Below are positions 24,101 through 35,524 of a stretch of 64,000 nt of DNA, one piece after another. The translations under genes were made by a program, and so were the position numbers. Each line of letters opens with the position of its first letter. Within the stretch, counting starts at the first letter, position 1. The notes under the pieces are model-generated. The model had not been told where the DNA came from. It saw nothing but the letters and a program-made list of their open reading frames with translations, and did not search any database. This DNA comes from Irpex lacteus (Eukaryota; Basidiomycota; Agaricomycetes; Polyporales; Irpicaceae): the NCBI GenBank assembly GCA_001986395.2, contig MQVO02000029.1, positions 298,421 to 362,420 of the forward strand. The letters are read 5' to 3'.

Positions 24101-24706
24101 TAGCAAAATAAGCAGCTCCGATGCTGATGACGAAACTTGGTGATACGGGCTCGCGGGTAGAGTGCAGGCTGTTTGAACAAGCTTTACACCGTTTTGAACT
24201 GTACGTAGTATAGCTCCTGGTGCTTCATTGAATGGCACTACAGAACCATTGGGAGGCAGTCCCGATAGGAACTGACACTCTAAAACTGTCTTGCACAGTA
24301 TGTCTAGCGTAGCCGCGTCTTGCAACGAAGTAGCGGCCGATAGGAATGTTGTCACAAATATAGCGAGTGACAGCGTGCCATCTTGAATAGCATGTTTGAG
24401 GTATGATTGAAGCTGTATGTCTCCAGGATAGCTTTTGAATAGCACTAACACCGAGTCTGTATGCTCTGTTAGCGGACTCCGAAGGGCAGGCAGGCAGTTA
24501 TTAACTTATTCACTTACTACATAGAGCGGACTCCACATCATTGCGCAATACGCTATTGAGGTCTCTGGCTATGTACAGCTTGCATAGGCTAAGCCACTGT
24601 GCCGGAGCAGGTCAGTTAGCAATGCAGAAGTTGTAAAGACGATGTGGACCTTAGAGGCAGAAATGCCACTTTGAAAAGCATTCCTTGTTAGCTCTGTCAG
24701 CGACAT
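21179..24706 (-). CDS. Probable Mediator complex subunit 5 (Med5/Nut1)
   Basis: A long helical protein of roughly 950-1,000 residues, encoded by about ten exons. The first joins are clear: 24706-24650, 24596-24518, 24456-23819, then an exon starting near 23775. The start MSLTELTRNAFQSG is followed by WLSLCKLYI, VLVLFKSYPGDIQLQ and long leucine-rich helices. The last coding exon ends LGEDLRRK...FTADF at 21179. The layout (all-helical, no catalytic motif, W-x-L-C near the N-terminus) fits fungal Med5, a tail-module subunit that connects activators to RNA polymerase II. I base this on overall resemblance and length rather than a diagnostic motif, so another large HEAT-type scaffold is possible. 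The gene is convergent with the zinc transporter. Confidence 0.5.
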
Positions 24707-25271
24707 GCTGATAGAGCAGTATAAACTGCTGTGCGACTGCGTGCTCTTGGAGGTTGTAACGAACTTACTGAGTCTGCCAAATGCGAATTAGCAGCGTAGC
24801 GCCGTGTTGTGATTGGCGCGCATCATTCTACCACTCACTCACTAGTACCTCACTCAGGGCCAGTGCAGCTCGGAGGCGTTCAAGTCATCAAAACACCCTA
24901 TCCACAGTATCAGATAACGAATGTCACAGGACGGTCAGGATCCTCTTATGCAGAAAGAATCGCTGAGCGGTCATCATCTAATTTCGTAGAGTTCAGACAC
25001 ACTGGCAACGTTAGTTCTCTCGAAGTCATCTACTATGTAGATTGAGAAGAGCCTCCAGTACCCTTGTACCTCAGATAGAAAACAACTACCACTTTCAAAA
25101 GCAGTGTCCGACAAACATCTCACACTTTATCTGCATGCTCCCCTCTTCAACTTCACCAATACATCATCGACTGGTATTACATAGCCACAGATATACCGCC
25201 TCCTAAATAGGATACCTACAGTTATTCAATAAATCATTAAGCTTGATGGCTTACCATTTCAGCTGGAAATG
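24707..25271. other. Intergenic, no gene seen
   Basis: About 565 bp between two leftward genes, holding the promoter of the Med5-like gene. Open frames are short with no splice support. Confidence 0.4.
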
Positions 25272-26585
25272 TCATGATAGCTCAGAGTCTTTCCAGCTGC
25301 CAATTCGCAACATACACCCCGTTTCTGACGCCAGTGACTTCCACCGCTCCTCGCATTCCCCCTCCACCAATGCTGCCCTGAGATCAATGCACAACACTTC
25401 AAGCTCTATGTCACCCGCCCGAAGGCGCGAGTCCAGGAGGTCGCACATGGCCTCCTCCTCTTCGAACAAGGGCGTCGCATACCAGGCATTGCGAACTCTG
25501 AATTTGAACACACGCAGGGAGGTAGGAAGGGCGGCCATGATATTCGTGCGTTGCTCCGCCACAGTTATGAGGCTGAGTGCCAAATGCTGTAGACAATCCA
25601 TCTGGCGCAAGCACTCGGCCATGACAGCACTAGATAGTCGGCTGCATCCCAATAGAACCAGTTTGCGGAGGCGACGACCAGGACCATATGCGAGAGATAG
25701 GAGATGCTGATCGCGAAGTTCGAAACCCATTCTGTCCTCAAATGTGTATACGAATGTGGTCAACACAGACGACTGACACCATTCGTTAAGGTCGCGGCGA
25801 TCGAAGTATGTGCCCGTCACACCCTTGAGGGCAATTCGGCTGAGCGCAGGTGTTTTAAAGTCGGATGGGAGGGTACAATTTCCCGAAAGGCGAAGTCGCT
25901 CCAGCCACTTTGGGTCTATCTTCTTCAACGCCGAAATCCTCGAGTTCGAGCTCAAATAAAGCTCATATGTTTCCAATTGGGGAATGTACTGGGCCGGAAA
26001 CATCGCTTCCTCCAGCTCTACCACCAGACGTTTCCCTCGCTTCACTGAGGTGATTTCAGTTAATAAGAGCAATGGCGCATATGATTAGAGCAGAGCAGTG
26101 ACGTACAGGTCGGCTGGGCAGGAAATCCCTGTTTGCATTCGAACACTCTGAGGTGTTTTAGCGAGGGCATGCGACTGAGTGCGATGTTGAGATGAGACAG
26201 CGGCGATACCACAGCTTCCGGACATGTGAGACGACGTTCGATGTTCATGTATAGACGGCCTGCACTTGCCTGGAGTATCCTTCGTGTCCTCGGTACGAAC
26301 AACACGGCCGTCGTTGGCTACATCGGCATACAGAATGAACGATGCCAGGTGAGCCGGTACTGTCTGAATGAAGGCGCGGATTTGACGTTCATGCAGGAGG
26401 GAGACGTAAGCAAACACCAGAGTTCGGGTCTCGGCATACATTTGTCTACAGGTCCTGAGGAGCGAGAAATGCCAATTATACGGTTGCATGCGTTTCTTAA
26501 GGACACGGACCTCTAAGATGGCGAATTCATAGACCTCGAGGCGAACTTCGACTGGCAGATCTAAGAATGTGGCGGGGGACGTCAT
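25272..26585 (-). CDS. F-box/LRR-like protein, function unknown
   Basis: Three exons (26585-26270, 26214-26107, 26044-25272) give 398 residues. The N-terminus FLDLPVEVRLEVYEFAI is the F-box-like opening common in fungal proteins, followed by LLRTCRQMYAETR. The rest reads as irregular leucine-rich repeats (SLKHLRVFECKQG, LERLRLSGN, LRKLVLLGCSRLSSAVMAE, LQHLALSLI). F-box proteins usually bind Skp1 and bring substrates to SCF ubiquitin ligases; the substrate here is unknown. Intron 1 is unusual: its donor is GCAAGT (a GC-AG intron) at 26269. Only this 55-nt splice restores the LRR frame without a stop. The protein belongs to the large, fast-evolving F-box sets of Agaricomycetes. Confidence 0.72.
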
Positions 26586-27339
26586 ATCGCGAAGCGTGAT
26601 GAATGAACTCGATTGTTCTTTGCATGCTACAAATTCTGTGGAACAACGGTTAGGCTTTGTGTGATGGTATGCTGTGATAACTTACTTGTGGTAGCAGTCG
26701 GGAAGAGAGCCTGATCAGGCTCGGAACGGCCATCACCAGAGGTTGAAGCGGGCGGCTATGTAAGAGGTCTCCAGCCGCGGCTTGGCTTAGACTCTCACGT
26801 CGTCGCCTCGCTGAGGGTGCGTGTTTCTCGTTCTCAGCATCTCTCTCCTCTCACGGTCGTCTTACACAGGCTGCTGCTCAGGCACTATTCCCCGCAACCA
26901 CCCGCAGGGATCCCACTGCGGCGTCTTGTGGCTTTCCAAGCGCTCCGGCCCCGTGCCAGGACAATAAGGTCGGTTGAACCGCGCAGACATTTGCAGCCCT
27001 GGTAACGTGGAAACAACTCCGGAGCCTTGTCTTGCTCTCTGGAATGTATCAAGCATAGAAGAACAACTCCCGTCGTTCGCGCTTGCAGGCGTGTCTGCGT
27101 ATCGCCCCCTCCTGATCCACGCTTTGACGGTCACAGCGTCGTTTACCAGCAGCCTCATTGACTTATCCCGCTGAGACGTGAAAGTCAAAAGAAGTAAAAC
27201 CTCGTGGAAGCTCGAAGCTACCTTCACTCGCCTGTCTCTCCTCAGCACACTCTCTTCTCGCACTCTCCCTTCCCCTATACCTAAAGCATCCGCCTTTCAG
27301 CGCCCCCACGCACTCCTTCAGCTTGACCACAACCTCACC
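26586..27339. promoter_or_regulatory. Divergent intergenic region, F-box gene / orphan copy B
   Basis: About 750 bp between divergent starts. The last 120 bp before 27340 are pyrimidine-rich on the plus strand (around 27235-27330), typical of fungal leaders and transcription starts. No gene is supported; the open frames have random composition. Confidence 0.45.
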
Positions 27340-27793
27340 ATGCCTGCCCGGACAGAGGACTATGAAGTTCTCCTTGATTTTATCAACGACACGCATGACT
27401 GCGCGACTGTGCAGCTGCTACGCGACTACGGTCGTAACTCTGGAGCCATCGTTCTTCTACGTCCCGGAGAGAGTGTAACGTTAGTCTTGGATGCAGGTAC
27501 GTGTGTACTTAAACTTTAATGGCGCCAGACTGACGCATTATACAGGTTCAATATACCAATACGCATTGAAAATGCGCTCTAAAGTAGTCAACGTGACGTG
27601 CGTGCCAACCTTTTCCCTTGATGTTAGCCCCTCACGCCTCAGTAGTGCTCGTTCATGGAGAGACGTCAATTGCTCCGTATCTCAATTATTCGTACCTGTT
27701 TCGACATCATCAGGTCCATGGCGGCCCGTGAACGGGATCACGGTAGACAGGCTGTGGAGGGACATGCGCTTCTGTATGTGGAACGACTCGTAG
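27340..27793 (+). CDS. Orphan small protein, family copy B (paralogue of 10776-11296)
   Basis: Three exons (27340-27496, 27546-27597, 27643-27793) give 119 residues. It shares the ordered motifs of copy A: YEVLL, INDT, ATVQLL, SGAIVLLRPGESVTLVLDAG, YQYAL, then SWRDVNCSVSQLF and NGITVDRLWRDM. Copy A has no intron at the DAG/S junction, so the two genes differ by one intron. No signal peptide or enzyme motif is visible. The compact, beta-strand-rich pattern with a conserved single Cys and several Trp could be a small domain, but I cannot name one. An alternative 3' model skips the third exon and continues in another frame into a transmembrane tail ending near 27950. I prefer the first model because it aligns with copy A. 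Function is unknown. Confidence 0.65.
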
Positions 27794-29676
27794 CATGGGA
27801 CGTAAGTAGCCACTCTGATTCTCGTTATATCAAAATCTCACTCCCTATTACCAGCTGCACTGGACAGTCGATCTTGCGCTATGCCTGCTTGTGGCATTAG
27901 TGACCTTGCTTGTCCTTCACATCGCTGCGCGAAAGTGTGTATCGCTCATATAACGTATGCATGTACGTTATCAGGGAGGGGACGGGGAAGGTGCACATAC
28001 ACAGCAGCCATACCCGCAAGAAGCCGGCTCGCGTGCAGAACTGGACTTTTGGACATTTTGAGTTTATTTGCACCGCATCACATTATTGTATCCTAACGTA
28101 TCATACAATCATCTACTCTTACAGAGATGCTATTGTGCGTATGCTGTTCTCGCCCAGCTGCGTGTATCATTAGATATATACCCTTATGTATCATATCATG
28201 AAACCGTCGCGCAAGACTCGTGTTACCAATGAGGCCAAGGTTTCGCCACCAGACGCAGCTGAATGGACACATTGCTGGACGTTATGTCATTCGATGCGTT
28301 CTATCCGCGTCAAACGCCGCGATAGATTGCTCGAGCCCTCTGTCTGTACTCAGTCGGGTCCGGGTGCATAGGCAGCTGGACGCGGTATTACATGTCTTAC
28401 CCTCAGACTCTGCGCGTGACGCCAGAGGTACTCATGACATCCTGTGAGATCAATGCAGATGATCAGCGTGCAAGTATAGATAGGGCAGGATGTTCACACC
28501 AATACTCTGCTGAGAACTGTCTTCGTTGACAGAGGTCTTCCAAGGTCGTCCTTTCTGGGTACGACAATAATTGAATGGCTCCGAAACTCGCCCGGTGTGA
28601 ATGCAATTGCAGAGGGCGGAAGAGGGCGGAAACAATAGTGCAGTAAGCGTCTGGCCATATACATTCTACAAGGTTGTGCCCTCATTGTCAATAGAGCCCG
28701 TGATTGTATGATCAGGCTTGTTTACAGGGAACGCCGTTCCTGTTGGTTATCTTCTAGATTTAAGCTTGCCGCAGGGATGCTCATATGCTGTGTGCATGAT
28801 TTGGCCGAAGATACCGATGGCTGTATTCACGATTATTGTTATCGATCATGGCGTACCCGCGAAGGTAGATGATTGCCTCAGTGAATGGAACAAGTCCTAA
28901 AGGACATATCGAGTGTGAGAAACATCTTATAATATGAGTTACGTTACCGGGGTGGTGTCGTTTCTCCATTTTGAAGTACATCTATCTGTTTCATTGTAGG
29001 TGTTGTACTTTTTGTGTGTGATATAAGCGCGACCATTATCACGGCTGTTGCAATACCGATCGATGGGGACCTGGGTTTTGTTCGTCTGTATTGAGTGGTA
29101 GTTCCAGGCACGTGCAAGACCCATAGAGCACAGATATGCATTATGTTGGCGGTGGTCTCCTGTATCCCTGTAATCCTTGTATAATCAAACAGATGGTTAG
29201 TCTACTGGTAGAACTTGTACTTGTCTGTACGGACTCACTATTTGACCGGAACCATTGACACAATTTGTCATCGACATAGCTAGATGAACAACGACCAGCC
29301 AATATATGGCGTTAGGATACAGTGCACATTTCTACCGATGGTAGGAAAACGAACTGACGCGCAACATGGGAAAGGCAGTCGTTTTATGCAAGCTGCACTC
29401 GATTCGAGAGCGACTGTTGACTAGCGTGGCATGATCTGACGATTGTGCGCAGTCTAATATCATCACGAGATTTGGCTTCGCTCACACGTGCGTCAGCCCA
29501 CGGGTGTCGGGTGTAAGCATCACCACCTCCTTCGGCCATTCAGGATTACGCATCTGTTGGAGGCCTCAAGGAAGCTGATGATATTCGCTAGAGGTCCCTG
29601 AACTGACAATATAAGATAGATGCATTCGACAATAAGCTGGCTGACCTGCTTTCTTTTTCCCTCTACTCACTGCGCG
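27794..29676. other. Long intergenic region, no gene supported
   Basis: About 1.9 kb with only short open frames of random composition. The first 160 bp could encode the alternative membrane tail of copy B. The end holds the AIM6-like promoter, with a TATAAGA-like sequence at about 29610, some 65 bp before the ATG. I searched by eye for a tRNA B-box (GGTTCGANNCC or its complement) and found none. Confidence 0.45.
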
Positions 29677-30843
29677 ATGAAACTGAGCTTCCTCTTCGCA
29701 GTCATCACTGCAATCCCTCTCCTGACAGCGGCCAAGGCTACGGTCAATGATGTCATCAACCAGCTTGAAAGTTCTCAGTCGCCGCTTCTGCAGTATCCCA
29801 CGCAGTTAACGCAGAATATCGTCCCCAAGCCTATTCACTCCCACAACGACTGTAAGTTGACTGAACCAAATAACTCTATCTGTGAACGATGACCATACTC
29901 ATCAATCTATGTACTCGAATCCTCCAGATTGGCGCGACGTACCACTGCTTACGGCCTTAAGCTTTGGGGTTGTGAGCGTTGAAGCAGATGTCTGGTTGAT
30001 CAATGGTACACTGTTTGTGAGTTGTGAGCCTACTGGGTGAGGATCCCTGATCTCACTGCTATGATTCAACTTTCAGGTGGGACACGAACAACAAGCATTG
30101 ACGCCAAACAGAACGTTTGATTCCCTATACATTCAACCTCTATTGAAGGTATTGGCTGCTCAAAACCCAGAAACTGAGTTTACTGTTAATCTCACATCGA
30201 GGAAGTAAGTACTCACCCATCTGTTCATTAAGCATATCTAATAACGCCCCAAGCGGCCCCTTCGACACTGCTGGAGATATACCTTTGCAACTCCTTGTCG
30301 ATATCAAGACTGATGGTGCTGAGTATGTGACAGACATCAGCGTACGTGTGCAAAGATGCTAACCAAAACCTTAGAGCTCTTCCAGTAATTCTCAAGGCTT
30401 TGCAGCCTCTTCGCTCCCTGGGCTACCTCAGCACCGCCACGAATGGAACTCTGAAGAGGTCCGCTGTAATCGTGGTTGGTACAGGCAACACCCCGCTGGA
30501 CTTAGTAAAAGCCCTTGATCCCCGAGACTACTTCTTTGACGCACCTCTGACCCGGTTGACTGATCCGTCACTGAACACAACATGGGACCCATCGCTGTCG
30601 CCTTTGGCATCCGACGACTACGAAGTTGCAATTGGTTGGAACGGTATTGGGAACATATCCGACGCCCAACTTGGAAACATCACAAAGTTCGTCGGCGACG
30701 CTCACTCTCGCGGCATATTAGCGAGGTTTTGGGACACTCCGGGTTGGCCCGTCCATGCTCGAGATAATGTATGGCGTGTGCTCTTAGAGAACGGAGCGGA
30801 CTGGCTGAACGCCGATGACTTGGAGGCCGCGGCGAACTTTTAA
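29677..30843 (+). CDS. AIM6: AIM6-like secreted PLC-like phosphodiesterase
   Basis: Five exons (29677-29851, 29928-30016, 30077-30204, 30254-30322, 30375-30843) give 309 residues. A signal peptide (FLFAVITAIPLLTAAKA) precedes PIHSHNDYWRDVPLLTAL, whose HSHND is the metal and catalytic histidine motif of this PI-PLC/GDPD-like barrel. VSVEADVWL and FVGHEQQAL follow, supplying the expected E-x-D and second His. The C-terminal RFWDTPGWP and NADDL are also seen in AIM6 proteins. The fold hydrolyses phosphodiester bonds, but the substrate of AIM6 is not established. The start at 29677 is preferred over an in-frame ATG at 29620, because the later one gives a clean signal peptide. Its stop lies only 64 bp from that of the convergent bL17m gene. 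Confidence 0.85.
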
Positions 30844-30907
30844 ATCCTGGGAAAAGATGCAATTACTGTGGTTGTGGGATAGATTAGGATACAACAAAAA
30901 AACGGGC

Positions 30908-31914
30908 TCATTCCCAAAGAGACGATCTGTCTATGCCAAGCTTCCGTCGAGTGTACCATGCAGGGCCCGTAAGCTTCTTGCCGAGGGCACCTTGAACTAT
31001 GCTCAAGGTGCTACGGTTTCCACCAGGGAGAGTTTGACCAGCTTTCAGACGAGCAACCCTGAGACCTTCCTTTTCGGCTTCCTTGTCAGCCTTTTGTTGG
31101 GTCAATTGCTTCAACGCAAGGGGTTGAGCCAGTAAAGTATCCTGAAAGGAACAATAAGTATACATTTATGCCAGATGGTGTGCACGACGCACTATATGGT
31201 CTTCTGCCTTCTTTTGCAGCTTCTCTACAGCGTCCTCTCCACGATACCGCAAAACCTTCTGCAAATTCCACCGTGTAGTGCTCCTGAGCTGTCCTCGCTC
31301 GTCCGGGTGACGTTGTCTCTCCTCTTGCACTACGTCGCTCACACCGCTCGGTCCAGCGGCCCTTAGCTCCTCTGGAGTGGCGTGCTCTATCCGCTTGCTC
31401 AGAAGTTCCCAGCCGATAGCACGAGCAGTCATCTCAAACTTGATATCACGGGGATTGTCTACAAGTTCGAGAATCGCATGAGGTGCATTGTCGCCAGGTC
31501 GGTTGCCGTATTTGTGTATCCTAGTATAGCCACCTACACGGTCCTTGTATCGAGCCGCAAACTCTTCGAACACCTTGGGAGTGATCTTCGGCTCGAGAAG
31601 GAACGCGCTGGCACGCTTGTACGCGGCGAGGTCACCTTTCTTCCCCATAGTGATAATCTTGAAGGTGCAGCGTCAATAGGTGGGTGTACAAATTGCACAT
31701 GTAATGGCTACCTTCTCTGCTAGCCTAGCCGTGTCCCTGGCCTTCGGGAGCGTCGTTTTGATTTGCTCATGCTTGAATAAGGACGTGACCAAGTTCCTAT
31801 ATGACATAGGTGTGAAGACAAAAATACAGCGGAGTGCTGCAGAGCTCACCTCAGCATGAGCATACGATGCGAGGAAGTCCTCGAAAACTTTCTGAAGGCT
31901 ACGCCATGCTTCAT
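30908..31914 (-). CDS. MRPL8: Mitochondrial ribosomal protein bL17m
   Basis: Four exons (31914-31850, 31796-31712, 31657-31193, 31141-30908) give 282 residues. The N-terminus MKHGVAFRKFSRTSSHR and then RNLVTSLFKHEQIKTTLPKA is the defining start of bL17; KARDTARLAEK and KGDLAAYKRAS follow. VGGYTRIHKYGNRPGDNAP is the conserved C-terminal core of the bacterial-type protein. Beyond it lies a roughly 130-residue fungal mitochondrial extension rich in charged helices. The protein binds 23S-type rRNA near the exit tunnel of the mitochondrial large subunit. No cleavable presequence is seen: the mature start MKHG is the first ATG, as in other fungi. All four splice phases agree. Confidence 0.94.
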
Positions 31915-32425
31915 GGTAGACTGAGGGACGACTTGGCCAGGTGGAAGTTACGAAGAAGAAGCAAGCGCCCAATTTGGCGTTCATGCTGTTCCCGGATGAG
32001 GTCGGCTCATAGCGACTGGACATCCTCACCCAGACTTGTGAAGCCTACCCACTGTCCTACTCGGATGCATACTACCATTGGTACTGAACTAATGGGCTCT
32101 AAGGTAAAGATGGTATAGGTCTGGATATGTCCATGGAATGTCTCGTTTGCAATGAACAGGCCAAGGCCAGCTCATAAATCGGCTATATGACGTACTCTCT
32201 AGTTGGAATATATGAACCACTTATGGCCCTCTTTTACCTCATTTAATACAGCAAATAGAACCTGTACAACACAAGAAAGCATTCCGTCCAAGCTGTGCGA
32301 ATGTAGTTGTAGCATGAGAATGACTTCGGATGACGGATGACGGATGATAGGGTCGAACTCGCGGGATAAGGTAGTGAGAATTATATTGTCTAATGACAGA
32401 GTAAATACATAACACACAGAGTCAA
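31915..32425. other. Intergenic, with a short tandem repeat
   Basis: About 510 bp between two leftward genes: the bL17m promoter and the 3' flank of the acyl carrier protein gene. It contains three tandem copies of GGATGAC(T) at 32328-32348. Confidence 0.5.
32328..32348 (+). repeat. Tandem repeat, 3 x 7 bp
   Basis: Three contiguous copies of GGATGAC, the last ending in T instead of C. It lies just beyond the acyl carrier protein stop. Possibly a variable microsatellite. Confidence 0.8.
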
Positions 32426-33012
32426 TCACTGAGCTAGAGGTTTGTCAGTGTGGCAATTCTCCGCTATACCGAAGGGACACTCACCATCAGGAGTCTTTTG
32501 AATGTAGTCAATTGCTGGGAGTCAAGCCGCTAAGTGAGCAGTAGAGTATAAGCTATTCCAGAGTCACCACGTACCTTGCTGAACCGTCTTGATTTCATCG
32601 GCCTCAGCGTCTGGGATCTCAATAGAGAACTCCTATACACACGGTTATACCACAAGCGTATATACCAAGGAAGGAGAGTGACGCACCTCCTCTACAGCCA
32701 TGACAACCTCAACAGTGTCCAAACTATCAAGTCCGAGGTCTTCCGTGAAGGTAGCAGTCGGAGAGAGCTGTAAAAGCAAACATAGTAAGCAAGACATGTT
32801 TTAACACAATTCTTCATACAAACCTTGCTCTGGTCGACCTTCTCAAAGCCCTTAAGCACGTCCAGCACTCGCGACGTGACTTGCTCCTTGGACAGACCGG
32901 CGGCAGCCGCGTACGACGCGCTCTGAAGGATGCGACCCCTTGTTGAGGGCAGTGCAGCAACTGCTATTCTGGGACGAGCGACGCTACGAACAGCCAAACG
33001 AAGAAAAGACAT
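32426..33012 (-). CDS. ACP1: Mitochondrial acyl carrier protein
   Basis: Five exons (33012-32824, 32767-32687, 32632-32575, 32514-32485, 32433-32426) give 121 residues. The N-terminus is an Arg/Ala-rich mitochondrial presequence (LAVRSVARPRIAVAALPSTR). The ACP domain includes FTEDLGLDSLDTVEVVMAVE; Ser of DSLD carries the 4'-phosphopantetheine arm. EEFSIEIPDAEADEIKTV and the final AIDYIQKTP complete the fold. ACP serves mitochondrial type II fatty acid synthesis (lipoate precursor) and is a structural partner of complex I and LYR proteins. The last exon is only 8 nt. If the last intron is retained the frame stays open to the same stop, adding 17 residues; the spliced form ends like other fungal ACPs. 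It is divergent from uL13. Confidence 0.94.
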
Positions 33013-34160
33013 GATGATGAGCAAGGAGTAACGAGAATGAGCTCGAGTTGGATTACAGCGCGTACGGGAAAGTCGGAGAAAGCGCTAATATTCGGTCTCC
33101 GTCTCGGTCATGCCCGTGCTTACCTTTGCATCCTGAGTAAGATCATGATCGCCAACTAGATTTTCAGGATTATCTTCACCGTTGCTTGAACAAGTCTTCA
33201 ACAACGACGTCCACTATCTCGTACCTGTACACACTCGTTCTCACTTACTTCACGGGCATTGCAACATCGCATTGGGTTGAACGCGATCACACTGTAGATA
33301 GCACCTGGGCTTCTACTGAAGACATCTCGAACGGTGCGGTTATAGCTCGCGGATGTCAGCATAGCACGCATTCGAACCAGGACCTTTTCCAATACTTCGC
33401 GCGCCGCAACCATCCTCAACACTACCACTCATCATATTACCTGGCACGAAACCCGAGTATGAAGCTGTGAGCAACGGCTTCATGTCCATCGTCGTTTGCT
33501 TGATGTGACAGGCGGCCGTTTCCCGCGAGGTTCGTGAGGCTATGGGCGGGTTTATTGCTCCCATTCTCTGTTATACCTCTACCATTGTATACACGGCCGA
33601 ACGTACGTATATGGGCTGGTGTTATGTAGTATATGTTTCCGAGAACTCAAACTCCAATCACTTCACGCGACTGATACTGTGGTACTGGGCAGAGGGAGTA
33701 GTGCAACGCATCGAGGTTATCTCTCGTAGAGATCCCCGTTAGGTTTAAATGTAGTTCATGTATATTCCACAGGGCTTCACTTCGCTCAGCAGTCGATATA
33801 TAAAATGACCGAAGTGTACGCACTTCGAACGCACTTGCAAGAGCCCCCAAGCAGTTCGAACTGTGATCTTGACGAGCGCCCATTGATGGCGCCTATCGGG
33901 GCTCGCTTACCACCGGCTAATGCCGGTGGAACTATACAACACATGTCACAGTCACAGTGGCTGGGTGTCACATGGGCGGGGTAACAGCTGAGTGCGCCGC
34001 CAACCAATACCGACCTCAAGATCCTCAAGGTGAGTAACGGCGTCGGGCACATCCACGACGTTCGTATATTGATATACCCTCCTTCAATCACAGGTATGCA
34101 TGTTTTCCGCTATGAAAGACTCAACCCTAACGTGTGGAATCTCGCTATGCAGACTCCCCC
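33013..34160. promoter_or_regulatory. Divergent intergenic region, ACP / uL13, with 5' UTR introns
   Basis: About 1.15 kb between divergent starts. No coding gene is supported. Close to the uL13 start there are intron signals in the leader: a donor GTGAGT at 34030, CACAG ending at 34093 directly followed by GTATGC, and an acceptor ATGCAG ending at 34152, with a CTAAC branch-like site near 34126. The simplest reading is one 5' UTR intron (34094-34152 or 34030-34152), a common arrangement in ribosomal protein genes. Confidence 0.5.
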
Positions 34161-34948
34161 ATGGCCACCTTCTCCTCAAGCCCCATCGTCATTGATGGCA
34201 AGGGCCATCTTCTTGGCCGGCTGGCCTCCATTATCTCCAAGCAGATTCTGAACGGCCAGAAGATTGTCGTTGTGCGGTGCGAGGAGATCAACATCTCTGG
34301 CAGCTTCTTCCGCAACAAGGTGAGTTACATGTCGATTCATGCAATTGTGATTCTGCATACAGGGGAACTCACACTTGTGCAACCAGCTGCGCTACCACAA
34401 TTTCCTTCACAAACGCCACATTGTTAACCCCAAAAAGTCCGGTCCCTTCCACCACCGCGCACCCTCCAAGATCCTCTACAGGGCCATTCGCGGTATGGTG
34501 CCCCACAAGTCTGCTCGCGGCGCTGCCGCTCTTGAGCGTCTTAAGCTCTTCGAGGGTGTCCCCCCTCCCTACGACAGGAAGAAGAGGATGGTTGTGCCGG
34601 AGGCTCTGCGTGTCCTCCGATTGAAGCCTGGTCGCAAGTACTGCACTGTGAAGGTACGTGTAACCGTTTATCCTTCGTATATCATCTTATTCATGCCTCT
34701 CTTTCATTCTAATCTAATAGCGTCTTTCGCACGAGGTTGGCTGGGGTTACAAGGATGTTGTGGACCGTCTTGAGGAGAAGAGGAAGATCAAGGCTCAGGC
34801 TTTCCATGAGCGCAAGGTACGCCAATGTATTGTACTTCTGAGTGTTCAAAAGCTCATTTAGTCGTAGGTTGCAGCCATCAAGCTGCGCCAAAAGGCTGTG
34901 GCGGACAACGCGGCATCGTCGGAGACCCTTGCACAGTTTGGCTACTAG
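34161..34948 (+). CDS. RPL16: Cytosolic ribosomal protein uL13 (L13a/L16)
   Basis: Four exons (34161-34319, 34387-34653, 34721-34816, 34868-34948) give 200 residues, the normal length for eukaryotic uL13. [44 protein letters not shown] and [11 protein letters not shown] are canonical motifs. [19 protein letters not shown] and [13 protein letters not shown], also canonical, continue the conserved core. The C-terminal extension is helical ([11 protein letters not shown], then RQKAVADN). uL13 is a structural protein of the 60S subunit surface. The ATG lies in a good context (CCCCCATGG). The introns are only 51-67 nt, too short to host a box C/D or H/ACA snoRNA. Confidence 0.97.
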
Positions 34949-35524
34949 ACGGTCTCGCTTGAGGTGTTTTCTCCATTTCACTTTGCCGACTATGATTCAC
35001 CGCGATGAGCCCACCTATGTATCCGACTTATGCCCTGCTATGCGGCTTATGGGCACGTTACGCGAATACGATGTTTTGCTAAACCGCGCTGAGCTGTCGC
35101 CTTCAGTCTATCGAATTTTCTACTTGTACAACAGCATAATTCGAGCGCTACATAACACTCTTTTGACTGGCTATGACCTAAGTGCACTATCTTTCCGGTG
35201 AGTGTATATTTCCTTGTCTCGATATGATTGAGCCAAACTACGTTGAGTGTATACTCATGTTTCGTGAGTATCCTATTATTTCGTTGACCTTTGTAAGCTT
35301 TGTGTGGATGACTCGTATATACCGAGTCGGCCTCTGCCGAGATGCCACGCGAGTAAGGACTTGACGCGTAAGGAGCCGAGGCCTTGAAATATCTGTCCCT
35401 TTGGGTCTCACCAGTTCCCTCCTTCCTCCAAACCTCCTCCTCCAGCTATCCCGCGCAGTTCACTCTCTCCCACCTCCTCCCGCCTCCCCTTCAGATCCAT
35501 CTTCTCTCCTCCCTTCATCCCATC
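34949..35524. promoter_or_regulatory. Intergenic region with CT-rich leader of the KH gene
   Basis: About 575 bp between two rightward genes. From about 35405 to 35524 the plus strand is strikingly pyrimidine-rich, mostly CTCC and CTTCC runs, and ends directly at the ATG at 35525. Such CT tracts mark transcription starts of highly expressed fungal genes. Confidence 0.55.

Noticed and set aside
34320..34867. snoRNA in uL13 introns
   Set aside because: The three introns are 51-67 nt, too short, and show no C/D or H/ACA boxes.
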